64,000 nucleotides of DNA from Prostheceraeus crozeri (lineage: Eukaryota; Platyhelminthes; Polycladida; Euryleptidae): assembly GCA_907163375.1 (NCBI GenBank), contig CAJQUW010005372.1:30271-94270 (forward strand), written 5' to 3'. The notes beneath the pieces were generated by a model. It had not been told where the DNA came from. It searched no databases and saw nothing but the letters and a program-made list of their open reading frames with translations. Of this stretch, positions 12,342 to 23,247 are shown piece by piece; positions within the stretch are counted from its first letter, which is position 1, and the number at the start of each line of letters is the position of its first letter. The translations under genes and the position numbers were made by a program.

Positions 12342-13479
12342 TGAGGTAAGGAAAAGAGATGACAATCGAAGCTTGCATCCCAGTAGAAGAGAATCAAAGG
12401 TGACCTACAAGGACACAACTGACCAGGTGATCCGAACATGTTCGATTAGCATCGTCATGATCGATTGAGCTCAACGATCAACGTAATTCATTGCGACGCT
12501 CTGAAACTCTACCTTCCATTCTTCATCAAAGATAAAGTCTCTGATGTAGTATGAAATATTCAAAATATGCTGTGTGGTCGCCCGCGACCCCATCCTAAGT
12601 AATGTTGCATATTTTTTTAAAAAAGCCAGTAATTTTTATCTAAATGATAATATTCTTTTCGAAACATCAGTCTATCTATAGCTTAGTCTATCCACAAAAA
12701 ATAAAATGCGCTACGTTGAGAAATCACGAGAAGTAATTTAAAGCGAGGAAAGGATGGGAAAGGAGACAGGGGTCAGCCCACCGTTGTTATGAGATTTAAA
12801 AATGCTCATCTGCGTAGAGATTTTACTTCAGGAATAGAGTCAACCAAAATACAAACTGTAAATTGTTTTGAATTTAGTCAATCCTGATATATCTACTTCG
12901 AATTGTTTAGATTTACTGTTAACACCGTCGGTTGCATAAAATTTCATCTCATCTGGAAATTCTGCCAACTTCCGTTGATAGAAGCGATAAAAGAAAAGGT
13001 TTTTTGCCTCTTGCATTAAAAAAAGAAGGAGATAAACTTGCAATTTCAAGATGAAGGTAATTACTATCACAATGCACCTTCTGCTAGTTGTCATCGCATT
13101 TCAGTATGCATGTAAACTTGTCTTCCATTTGTAATGCCATTGAAAATCGCAAAGGAAATATCAGATTCCAAATCAAACTAAATCAAATTACAATGTGATA
13201 GTGAACTAGAAACAGGTTAACTCATTGACGTCACTAGTTTACATGACGATCGAGATAAGAACTCAAGTTCCAGGCGGAAACGATCAATATCGTGTTCGGT
13301 AATTTCCGTTAGAATAAGATTTGTCACTGTAAGTTCAACGATGTTGCGTGACTCATCAAAGAGCATCAAGTACTTTTTAGTTGGCAACAAGCTTCATAAA
13401 TCTTTTGATGAAATTTTTAAATGAACGAAAGAAAATTGTACTTTTAATTTTATCCAGCTAAACCAATTCGTGTTACCTT
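12342..13479. other. intergenic, nothing recognised
   Basis: No gene, RNA or repeat recognised. Confidence 0.5.
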
Positions 13480-13628
13480 CACTGTAAACCGCTAACTGAC
13501 AATTGACAGACATTCCTCCTACAAGATCTATTTTGTCGGTAATTGTTAGTTCCTGTAGGATGATTGCCACTGAACACTTACAAGAACTGACAGAAAGCGA
13601 CAAAATGAATAGCAGTGATTTATAGCTT
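13480..13628 (+). repeat. dispersed repeat D, copy 1
   Basis: About 150 bp that starts CACTGTAAACCGCTAACTGA and contains ATCTATTTTGTCGG and AGCGACAAAATGAATAGCA. It matches 25,120-25,269 in the opposite orientation at roughly 85-90% by eye. Probably a MITE family. Confidence 0.75.
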
Positions 13629-16118
13629 ATGTCTAGATAAATAAATCAGAGCTGTATATTTCGCAAAAAAGCGAATTTTCAATATTCTTCTACCTGCACT
13701 ATGAAATCAACACATTCATAAAAGCAGAATAATTGAATTCACAGCTTCATCGTGGGAATGAAACGATTTCCTCGCCATTGTCAGTATTTTTGTTGCACTT
13801 TTATTTCAACAATTTTTGTCATCTAGGTCAAGGATTATTTGAGATCAATCATGGCCATCACTATTAAGGAATCCATGGATCAATGACGACAAGCACAAAG
13901 GCTAGAAAATGATGAGTCAAAATTTTCTTACTATCAAAAGCGAGTGAAACAATATCACATCATCCTCTATGTGTCTATACAATAATCGCGGTTTTGACTT
14001 GTAAATAGTCGCAATTATTTGGAGCATTTGGTGCCTTATCCAATCCAAGGTTTACTATTAATTGATTACGTCATGTATAAGACATTCTGTAAGTTTGCTT
14101 CAACCAAACCACATGTCAACTACGCAAGCCACATGATTAATCAAAAGTCAAGAAACTTTCAAGAAGAAAGGTTTACATGGTTTGGGTATGATATTTTCTC
14201 AGAATCAATGATGCACAATTTTTGATAATTATTTGATCTGAGAAATACAAATATCTCTGTTAGTCCAAATTGTAATGCGACTGTTGCATCAATTGTGTGC
14301 TACAACTGGATTTGGAAATTCGTTCAATATTCTAGCTATAATATTTATTGAGAGGAATGATGGGACTGTCTTTCAGCCAATCATCTAAGGATCCAATTAG
14401 AAATGCATGTTAACTTCCTTGTGCCATCGATTCCCAAGCACCTTTCATAGCATTGCTATGAAGTCAGCAAGTTGTTCCTAATCTTCCTAAAAGTGAAAAT
14501 TAGACTAAGAGTCTTATTTTCACTTCTACCTTTTTAAGAAACAATTGAACTAACTTGCTTTTGATAATAAAATGATCTCCCGTGGACTGGTCAACTATGT
14601 GTTCATAATCTATTTTAGAAAATGAAGTATGAATTTATTGATTAAGTGTAAATTGAATGACCTACGCTTCAACTTCAATGAGTGACATCTGACTGAGAAA
14701 AGTGACAGCAAAAAATGAAGTATTATCATATCTATTCTGAAAGCATAACTGGTGGTAGAAACTAAGCAATTTTGGAACAATCTGCAGAAAAAGTTAAAAA
14801 AGTCTCGACGATCACTCATTTACATGTACACAATATAAATTCATATATTATTATTTGAGATTACAGCATATGATTGTAGCATTTCATAGCGATGCCATCA
14901 AAGAATATGACTTGTGGCCAAAGTTGTTTATGATGGTCTGTTGTTGGTTGACTAAATTTGGCGCGGAAATGATGACTGCATATATCGGATCACCTTTCCT
15001 CACCTTTTCCGGAGCTACTGCGTCATCATTTCCACGTCCCAATTCGAATTTCGTTTAATGTTAGGTCTAATGAACCTTATTAATTAAATACAACTAGCCG
15101 CCCAGCTTTTGTGAAATGTCAAAAAATGCCGAATCAACTCATGTAAATAGAACATTTTTGATCAAAATTTCAAATTATTTCAGTATTAGATCCAAAATAT
15201 TGAAGTGAGCATGCTAAATTTTCTAGCCAAATTCATAGTTTAATTGATAATCTCAATGCGCACTGGTCTTTAATCCTCAAACCTTTTCTTAGAAAATGGG
15301 ACATAGTTTGCTAGCGCATGCCTTCACTTTATGTATTTTCGATGCTTATGTCGGTTGTCGGGAATGGCTGGAGATTTACGTCAAGTTCGGGGTTTGATGA
15401 AAGCACATTCGGTCTTTTTGAGGAATATGTAATACTCAAATATTTTTTAACTTATTAAATGTGACTCAGACGACAGAGGTGAGGAGGACTAAATAGTCTG
15501 ATTATCCGAATATTCGCGAAATCATTTCCGAATCGCATAATTGGATCAGAAATTATTTGCCAAACGAATAGGACACTCGAATCCGAATGGCGAAAATTTG
15601 TGAGATTCAGTGAAGTCGGCGTCGTCAATATCTTACACTCTAAATGTTTGTTGTCGAACCCATTTTTCATTTCCTGCTTTACAACTTTGGCATTACACTT
15701 CAAACAATTTGCACATCACTAAGCATGGGATATTCGAAATTTAGCGCACAACCCAATCGTTGACAACTGCATCTAAGTGAAAATGTGTGCGATTTTTGTG
15801 CTGTTGTTGTGTATTGTATTAACCCTTTCACGCTCAAGTTAATTTCAAAATTGAGGTTCCAAATGTTTGAAAAAACATCAAAAGCTATTTGCGGGCGTTC
15901 TAGACATCTTACGAGGGTGGGGTGGTGATAGATCTCCTCTTTCTTTTGGTTGTACATTTTTGCCGCGCAGTTATACATTGCTGCGCAGTGTTGATCTGAA
16001 AGATGCAGGTCGAAATGATGCCAAAAGACACAAAAAGGTTCAGCTTAACTTCCTTTCTACATTTAGAAGCCCTTGTAATGAACACAGAAATCAGACTTCG
16101 CTTGTTATTGAGACTATA
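13629..16118. other. intergenic, nothing recognised
   Basis: No gene or RNA recognised. TTAACCCTTT at 15,819-15,828 resembles a piggyBac-type terminus but no partner end was identified. Confidence 0.4.
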
Positions 16119-16845
16119 ATTGTCCGGCAGCCAGAACGAGTTTCTGCAGGGAACGAGGCCGAAAGTGAGACTTTCACAGAATGATGTACACCCTATGCCT
16201 GCTACGAATCTGCACGTCTGCCGAGTTTTAGTGAGTTCCTCTTCTTGTCAGACAGGATCAAAGAAAAATACATGTAAATCCAATAGGACCCAGATTGCAG
16301 GTTTTGGCTAAAATGAAATTTTGTATGTTTTCTCTGATTAAACGAAAAGTACTAAGCCCAGAGTCATAACTTTTGGCATGTAATGTCTTCAGGTAATTTT
16401 CTTTCATTTTCATGCATCCCTGTCCATATAGCTAAACGCATTCAGATTTGGCGAGCCTCTTCGTGTCGGCAAAGACAAACATTTTGAGCAACTTTATCCA
16501 CATTCAACCACATTCTCACATGCATTGCCGACAAAATGCATGATATAAGCACATGTACATTATAGGAAATGACCTTAAGACATTCCATGCCAAAAATTAT
16601 GACTCTGGGCTTAATACTTTTCGTTTAATCAGAGAAAACATACAAAATTTCATTTTAGCCAAAAAATGCAATCTGCGTCACTTTGGATTTACATGTGTTT
16701 TTCTTTGATCCTGTCTGACAAGAAGAGGAACTCGCTAGAGCTCGGCAGACGTGCAGATTCGTAGCAGGCATAGGGTGCACATCATTCTGTGAGTCTCACT
16801 TTCAGCCTCGTTCCCTGCAGAAACTCGTTCTGGCTGCCGGACAAT
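16119..16845. repeat. fold-back repeat, 280-bp inverted arms
   Basis: The left arm (16,119-16,399) and right arm (16,566-16,845) are inverted copies, about 90-95% alike by eye, separated by about 166 bp. The outer ends read ATTGTCCGGCAGCCAGAACG and its complement; the inner ends meet at GTCATAAC-TTTTGGCAT. The arms include GCCTGCTACGAATCTGCACG and TCTTCTTGTCAGACAGGATC. Neither arm nor loop has a convincing gene. This is a fold-back transposon or a MITE with very long terminal repeats. I could not see a clear target duplication. Confidence 0.8.
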
Positions 16846-17563
16846 AATGGACAACAGCCGGTTGTTGATGGTAATTCCTACTGCTCAGTAATGCGCCGAT
16901 TGCTAGATCTTTAAAAGAAGCAAAATACTAAAGCCTTCAACAGTTGTTGATTCTTGCCACAAGGTGATTTGATGTTATCAAAATGCTTTTATATACAAAG
17001 AAAAATAACAATAACTGTGAATATTTACAAAGTATACTGATCAGCTGCCGGTATCTCCTCATTGTTAACCACTGGAAGCCGCCATTGTTTGGTGCCGCTG
17101 TCATAAAAACAAATATCCACGACGTTCTAGTCCTTTGTTATTATAGTGTCGGATTTCTATGGTTTTGAATTTCTATGAGATTCAGTGGCGGGCATGAAGG
17201 TCAGTTTGCGGCAAGCATGTTGACTGTAATGTTTCTCTTTTATGTCCTAGGCCTTGGGAAACACTGGCCGATAGGAAGTTGTTGCAGCGGACTCCGGGTG
17301 AGACTCCGTCGTAAGCGGACTACAACAACAGCAGAAACGCTTTGAAATTGATGAACAATGGACATTCAGCAACCACAGCTGATGACATTTGATAGATTTA
17401 GATACAAAATGTTTTTGATGCCAGAAAAGGTACTGTACAATGCACAGAATAGACTGTACAAGGTGTGCTAGCTTTGGTTATTCCGATCAATACGGTGAAG
17501 TTCAAACTTCACGTGTACAATGTACATGTAAATGCATTTTCAGATAAGGCCATATAACGCCGA
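16846..17563. other. 3' flank of the PGRP-like gene
   Basis: Non-coding sequence between the fold-back repeat and the stop codon of the minus-strand PGRP-like gene. I found no canonical poly(A) signal and no oligo-T run (a poly-A on the gene strand) in the 150 bp beyond the stop. Confidence 0.45.
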
Positions 17564-20179
17564 CTACGAACTGTGCTCGGAATGTCTGTCAATCGACACC
17601 GTACTTTCACTCCTGTCAGACCATGTCCTGTGAAAGTGGATTGAGATATCGTTATTTACTTCACCCCTCACACTGCTAACCTCATCCTCATTTATTATTT
17701 GTTCTTCTTTCCACTTTTCACGCGTGATTTCAATTTTGTGAGGGCCACGTACTTCAAAAAAACGTTCATAAGCTGCTAGATTAAGACGAGCTGTGGCCGA
17801 CTCCTCGGGACCGCTGTAGCAATAGTGCGAGGCTGCATGAACATTTGCATCCATTTTCGTTCCTGCTTCATGGCACACAGTTGGCCATTTACAAATGCAG
17901 TGATGCTCTAACACTTCTCTTGTTATCGTCTTGAGCTCTTCAACAACTGGAGAATGAATAATGTAGATGTGAGAAGTTGACTGCGTTTCCGGAACCAAAA
18001 GTAATATAGTGAAACATCTGCAGGATCTAGGACCTACTTTATCAACATCAAGAAGTCTGGGGAAATCATGTCTTTGTTTCCGTGCACAGTAGATCCAAAG
18101 GAGATGCATGCGATGGAGACACCGACAATGTGTGGTGTAAAGAAGACTGAGACGTGCCTCATCGGGGTCGATCTTCAATGTTAAAGGCTGTCTCACCTCA
18201 CAAGGAGAAGTACATTCATCTAAAAGTCCATTGATATATCGATCACTGTCAGCACCAATGTCCGTTAACAATCGATGAATTTCTGTTGCACGTGTTTTAA
18301 CAAATGGACACCAATAAGCGTGACGTTTCCACCGCAGCAGACAAGCAGTTATTGCAGCAATTAGTAAACCAACAATCGTTATTACAGATACAGAAATAAG
18401 GATGATTTCATCCTTTTTGGATTTTGGACAGTGGCTTCCTCTGTATTGGTATCGATGCCAGTTTTGCATAATATCATATAATGCCATTCCTGGAACTTTA
18501 CTGGTTGACTTATAAATGTCACGGTGAGCCATTATTTGGTAATGTGGATCTAGTAAGCCTTTCTTTTCAAGACAATGAATTAACTGTTTTGCTGCTTTTA
18601 AAGCCTTGATCTTGGGCGCCGTTGAGTTAAAGTCTCCTATAAAAGCAATTCCATAGCTCTTTGTATTATATTTATATGTATGAGCTCCAACATTGCCTTC
18701 TCCTCGTCCTTCGTATACCTTTCCGTCTCCTCCAATCAAATAATTGTAGCCGATACTCGACCAACTTCTATCAAGGTGAAATTGCTGTATTCTACGCACG
18801 TAGTCCTCACAGGCTTCGGATGTGTAACAGCGGTATCGCGGAGTATGCGTATTGAGAATCATGACATATATGGGTAATTTTTTAAACTTACTGTAACTTT
18901 CTGTTTGTGGCCTAGCAAACCATCCTGCTGGTCGAATTATCTCTGGACAGTTCGCCTCTCTGTGAGTGCTTTGAAATTCACAAGAACGCTGTGGCTGCAG
19001 TTTAAGTGAAGAAGGAGGTTCGTTGATCCACACATATTCCTCACCGTCGTAAACGCGAGTCCATGACTCAAATGTCTTTGGTCTGTCCGTAGTCATCCAA
19101 AACGCTGCATCGGATGATTTGCGTCTTGTCCAAGGGAGAGAGAAATCGAGTTTTCCACAATGTTCTCTGGCAATTGTGAACGTTGCATTTGAGGGACTGA
19201 CACATTTCCACCTGTTCTTCAAATGTCTTTTGTCAATGGGTCTTTTCCTTATCCTCCTTGTCACGCATTTACATTCAAAAGCAACGCCAGTGAAATTTAA
19301 AAGAGCATCTTCTACCTCGTAGTCAGGAATAAAGTTCTGCACATCGGTGGACATTTGATCATGGAAACCTTTGAGGACGCATCGTCCGGTAGAAGCGTTG
19401 AAGTGAGCAACAGAGCATTGGTGCATTTCTTGGCATGTGTGTAGGCAAACATCTATGTCTAACGTGTAGAAATATGCCACTGTGGTTCCACTTTCCAATG
19501 ATTTATGTCTTTGTACTGTCCATATTCCCTTACATTGGCTACGAGCATCGATGCAAAATTTTTGCTTTGGTTGAGAAAGTTCAGGACAACAGGTCCATCG
19601 ACTGACGCAATTAGATTTGTTGCCTTTACTCAATTCTACGTCACTGTACATCATCATTTGACATGTTTTTTCAACATAGTCAAAATTGACGGTTTGACAA
19701 CGTGGCTCGTTCAGACACTTTCTATGACATTCTAAAACATGGGCAACATTTTCCAGTGGAGGTCCAAGGAATCGATGCTCATCCTTTATCTGTTTTCTCT
19801 CTGCTGATGTCCATAATCCTCGACAACGTCCTTCCCACGATGAACAGTCAGAGGACTTACAACACTTCCAAGTTCCCAGTATGTGACGTCTAGTTTGACT
19901 AGGAGCCAAAGATTTATACAGAATACATGTATTTCTTCCTCTGAATTCCATTCCGACGGCCAACGGCTGCTCTCTGAAGAAGAATTTGCACTCTTCTTCG
20001 CTTTCTGCTGGAGAATTATCAAGAATTTCCGAATCGGCGAGAGAAACAAGTTGAGAATCCATGATAACCTTCCCAAAACAGCGACCTCTGGCGTAGTTGC
20101 AGATTGTTGGGTGATCATATGAATAGATTGATTGGAAAAGAAATAATGCAAAAATATAAAATACTAAGCCTGACTTCAT
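17564..20179 (-). CDS. single-pass membrane PGRP-domain receptor with PAN-like repeats
   Basis: One uninterrupted frame of 871 residues. Residues 1-20 are a signal peptide. Three cysteine-rich PAN/Apple-like repeats follow (about 27-107, 112-198, 209-305), each opening with a variant of GRCRGLW (GRCFG, GRCRGLW, SQCKGIW). Residues 324-405 contain REHCGKL, AFWMTTDR, YVWINEP and SCEF, which suggests a divergent C-type-lectin-like fold. Residues 411-578 are a PGRP domain: CPEIIRPAGWFARP start, the paired cysteines 451 and 457, IGYNYLIGGDGKVYEGRG and HRDIY. Five N-glycosylation sequons lie at 187, 261, 295, 331 and 518. Residues 591-615 form a membrane helix followed by RWKRH, leaving a 256-residue cytosolic tail. 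In alignment with amidase PGRPs the first zinc histidine is Thr444 and the cysteine before PG is Val562, so it probably binds peptidoglycan without cutting it. The role as a surface immune receptor is inferred. The ATG is the only one that opens directly on a good signal peptide. Confidence 0.9.
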   Translation of the reverse strand: MKSGLVFYIFALFLFQSIYSYDHPTICNYARGRCFGKVIMDSQLVSLADSEILDNSPAESEEECKFFFREQPLAVGMEFRGRNTCILYKSLAPSQTRRHILGTWKCCKSSDCSSWEGRCRGLWTSAERKQIKDEHRFLGPPLENVAHVLECHRKCLNEPRCQTVNFDYVEKTCQMMMYSDVELSKGNKSNCVSRWTCCPELSQPKQKFCIDARSQCKGIWTVQRHKSLESGTTVAYFYTLDIDVCLHTCQEMHQCSVAHFNASTGRCVLKGFHDQMSTDVQNFIPDYEVEDALLNFTGVAFECKCVTRRIRKRPIDKRHLKNRWKCVSPSNATFTIAREHCGKLDFSLPWTRRKSSDAAFWMTTDRPKTFESWTRVYDGEEYVWINEPPSSLKLQPQRSCEFQSTHREANCPEIIRPAGWFARPQTESYSKFKKLPIYVMILNTHTPRYRCYTSEACEDYVRRIQQFHLDRSWSSIGYNYLIGGDGKVYEGRGEGNVGAHTYKYNTKSYGIAFIGDFNSTAPKIKALKAAKQLIHCLEKKGLLDPHYQIMAHRDIYKSTSKVPGMALYDIMQNWHRYQYRGSHCPKSKKDEIILISVSVITIVGLLIAAITACLLRWKRHAYWCPFVKTRATEIHRLLTDIGADSDRYINGLLDECTSPCEVRQPLTLKIDPDEARLSLLYTTHCRCLHRMHLLWIYCARKQRHDFPRLLDVDKVGPRSCRCFTILLLVPETQSTSHIYIIHSPVVEELKTITREVLEHHCICKWPTVCHEAGTKMDANVHAASHYCYSGPEESATARLNLAAYERFFEVRGPHKIEITREKWKEEQIINEDEVSSVRGEVNNDISIHFHRTWSDRSESTVSIDRHSEHSS

Positions 20180-20918
20180 TGCTCAGCGTAAAATTGGTAA
20201 CGGTGATAAGAGCATTCAGCAGCTGATTTTGATGAATTGAGTTGTGAATGCAACCTGAAATGCACTGTATTTGTCGAACTGGCAGCCAATGACGCTTTAC
20301 AAAGCGATCGCCATCGCTGCGGAATTAATGAATTTCGAATCACGTGATGGCTGTTTGATTTACAATGTGCTGTGCACTAACAGTCCTAATTTTGCCTGTC
20401 GATTTGTATTTTGGTACTTCTAAAGCTAAAATAAGATACTTGAACACATTTAATTTATGTTGATCACGCGCCAATTGTAGTAGTTTGTATGTGACAGAAG
20501 CAGTTCAAAAGTAACGGAGATATCAAAATTCACTTCATGAAATTCATGAAAGTCATATCATAGACGGACCAAGAGAAATGTATGATAGATAGCAAACTGC
20601 ATTATTCACAGAAGATATGCTTCACATGTGAATTACATATAGTGCTTATACGGCAAAAGTGGTGATTGGGTATGGTCCTCAATGTTTCCAAGCTATATTC
20701 GGCAACATTGCTGCTTTACATTAGTAAAAATACTGATTATGGAGACATTCATCTCCTTACTCAAAGAGCGATTAACATGTACCTTTTTCAAAAAGACAAG
20801 ATCAGATAAATATAGAGCATTTGTATAAACGCATGCTTGACTGTAGAATATTCTGCAAGTATGTGATTAAATAACCTATAGTATACAAAATTACCTTATT
20901 TGAATATAGTTATGCACG
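20180..20918. other. 5' flank of the PGRP-like gene
   Basis: Upstream region for the minus-strand receptor gene. I see no convincing TATA element and no splice acceptor close to the start codon. No other gene is evident. Confidence 0.4.
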
Positions 20919-21615
20919 TACAACTCAAGCTGAATCGCATTTTCTACGTTACAGCTACGTTACGCATTGCGCGATTTCATCTCCTCTTCTTTTTAACGTC
21001 TCATTACCAGCGCACGTCATGCTGACAAAATGATGTATAGGACATTCGAATAGATATTAGGACAATTAGATAATCCGACAGTATATTCGAAGGGCGATCC
21101 TTAGACTGTGATTCTAGAAAGCAGAAACAACTTCGAAACTTTGCATGTAATTCTATTGTATTCTCTTGTTATTTCAATTTATTTATTAACGCCCAATTGA
21201 AGTTGAATCGCATTTTCTACGTTATAGCTACGCATTGCGCGATTTCATCTCCTCTTCTTTTTACCGTCTTAACCAGGGCACGTTACATAATGATGCATAT
21301 GTCAAGAAATGAATCACTAATCCATGTACTTTCATGAATTTTCTCGGGTGATTTCTAAGAAGATTGTGCAACTCTACGCAATTTACTAGCACTATTATCA
21401 ACAGCGTTCGCATTCTAGAATCATCAATTATTTACCGCCGAACTTTAGTTCCAGTGATTGAAGAAGGAAAGTAGAGGGCCTACACTGAATAAGAATCATT
21501 ATTAGGAGTCAAGGTAACTTATTCTGCTTGACATCACGTCTATCAGATGGCTAAATTCCAAAAGCGATCCTTAGACTGCGATTCTGGAAAACAGATACAA
21601 CTTCGAAACTTCTAA
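20919..21615 (+). repeat. tandem duplication, two diverged units
   Basis: Block A (20,919-21,036, TGAATCGCATTTTCTACGTT to TGATGTAT) recurs at 21,190-21,300. Block B (21,093-21,147, GGCGATCCTTAGACTGTGAT and onward) recurs at 21,561-21,615. The order A-B-A'-B' shows a local tandem duplication of about 270-470 bp later modified by insertions or deletions between the blocks. No gene is involved. Confidence 0.75.
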
Positions 21616-22440
21616 TTTTCTTGCATGTCTGCATTTTGAATTTAATTGTTAAAATATGGCAGGGAACTACATGGATTTCAAGCAGGAAGAGGCTTCAAAC
21701 ATTCTTTAACTACTAGGTTCTCTGAGGCGAGGAATTTTGATTACAAACCGGTTATATTTCTATTTTAAACTATATATTAAACATATTCGATACCTTCTTC
21801 AGTGCACTATTATTCCTCAACTCAATAACTTTGTTAATATATCATTCTTCTAATAATACATCCTCCTTGTATTTCAGCTCAATTATTTTACGCTCTTATC
21901 TGATCAAAATCAAAATGGATAAAATATCAATGAGAATTTATCCACAGCAACACGATGAGCAAGTTCGTCTTCAGTTGAAAATGTGAAGTCCTATTTATAC
22001 TGTGGCATTTGTGAAATATCTCATACAAGCCAGATAGCTGAATTTTTGTATTTTAGTCTGGAACCTTCTGTCAAGATTTCAAGGGATATTTGACGCTTTG
22101 GCCAGCCATAATGTCTAATTGGGAAGCTCCTATAAAATGAACTTTAGAATGATTGATGCTCATGCCCGACTTTGCATCCTAGATGAAAATAGTGTAGATT
22201 CACAATCAATGACCACATCTATGGTAGCGTATACTATCAAAGAATCATGTCAAATTATAAATAAACAGAAAGTTAGCAGGCTCGCTAATTATAGAAACCT
22301 TAAAAGTCCTTAAAAAGGCAGAAGAAAATAAATGCAAAATAAAGAAAGCGAAATTCAGCAGCGTTGCCCACAAGAATGGCAAACTGCATCCGTTGTATCA
22401 GGTGGGAGAACGACAAATTGTCGCTGCAATGATGGCTCCA
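21616..22440. other. intergenic, nothing recognised
   Basis: AT-rich sequence without recognised genes or repeats. Confidence 0.5.
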
Positions 22441-22456
22441 AATTCCTTTAAGAACT

Positions 22457-23247
22457 CTAGCGTTTCAGCCCAGGAGCACTGAGAATCTCAAAAGCTATGG
22501 GCGTAAGTTGATATCCTTGTCGCAGAGGACTCTGATATTTCCTGCGTTTCTTTTTCTCTGTATCTTCTTTGACACGCCCTGAACAATTAGCACTTAAGTG
22601 AACATGGTTAGGTGCTGAAGAATCCGCAGCTGTGGCTTCCCAGGTCAATATTCGTACATATGACCAAGGCGTCAATGACATTCCATCAACGCGCTTACCA
22701 TCAGATCTTGTTAGGCCCGTTGGCTCCAAGATGGCAGGAATGTTGATTGACTTCAAAGCGCGTTGTATTTCTCCCCATGTCGAGGGAGTCGCACTTCTTT
22801 ACAATGAAAGTCCACGGTGACCATCTTCAGAAGCTTCCACGCCACGGACGCATATATGAAGCTCAACAATTTGCATCCTAGTGGTTCTAAATTCATCCAG
22901 AGCTGGTTATCTGTCAACTTTGTGCCGAAACCAGAAATCGGGAAAGCAGATAACCACGCTCTGACAGTGCCGCTCGAAGTGGTGGTGATTGCGCGTGCCT
23001 TCGAATGATGGTTGGTAGAGGACAACAGCAAAGTTAGAGCTTGTGAGTGAAATGGGTTCATCCATTCTCGCTGGCTAGTCTGATTTGAAGGCAAGTTCTC
23101 ATCAGTGATTGCTTTCCACTGAACAGTGGAGTTTGCAACTTCAACATCATGGAGGTTCGAATTTTCTTTCAAAAGTTTGATAGTCAAGGAATTGCTGGCG
23201 GCCGCAGAGGATAAAAAGCAGAATGTGCGAGCGTTTGGGCATAGCAA
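22457..23247 (-). mobile_element. non-LTR reverse-transcriptase C-terminal fragment
   Basis: Minus-strand open frames include ILEPTGLTRSDGKRVDGMSL, LTWEATAADSSAPNHV and KKKRRKYQSPL...TPIAFEILSAPG. These match the C-terminal domain that I know from many invertebrate retrotransposon polymerases (pattern EP.GL.R.DGKRPDG..L.PW, then W.AT..D..APSH and RKY). Upstream GTKLTDNQLWMNL resembles the segment before the zinc knuckle, which is decayed here. The frame is interrupted and the catalytic RT core is absent. The family is recalled rather than searched, so the clade is uncertain. Confidence 0.6.

Noticed and set aside
15867-16311. Plus-strand frames at the left arm of the fold-back repeat
   Set aside because: The coding pattern is not preserved in the right arm and no domain is recognisable.
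17357-17429. Possible plus-strand first exon, ATG at about 17,358 followed by GTACTG
   Set aside because: Only 24 codons, no matching downstream exon on the plus strand, and it opposes the receptor gene.
18661-20122. Several plus-strand frames of 60-80 codons
   Set aside because: They are antisense shadows of the receptor coding sequence.
17564-20179. Receptor gene as a recent retrocopy
   Set aside because: It lacks an intron, but no poly-A tract or flanking duplication is visible and the frame is fully intact.
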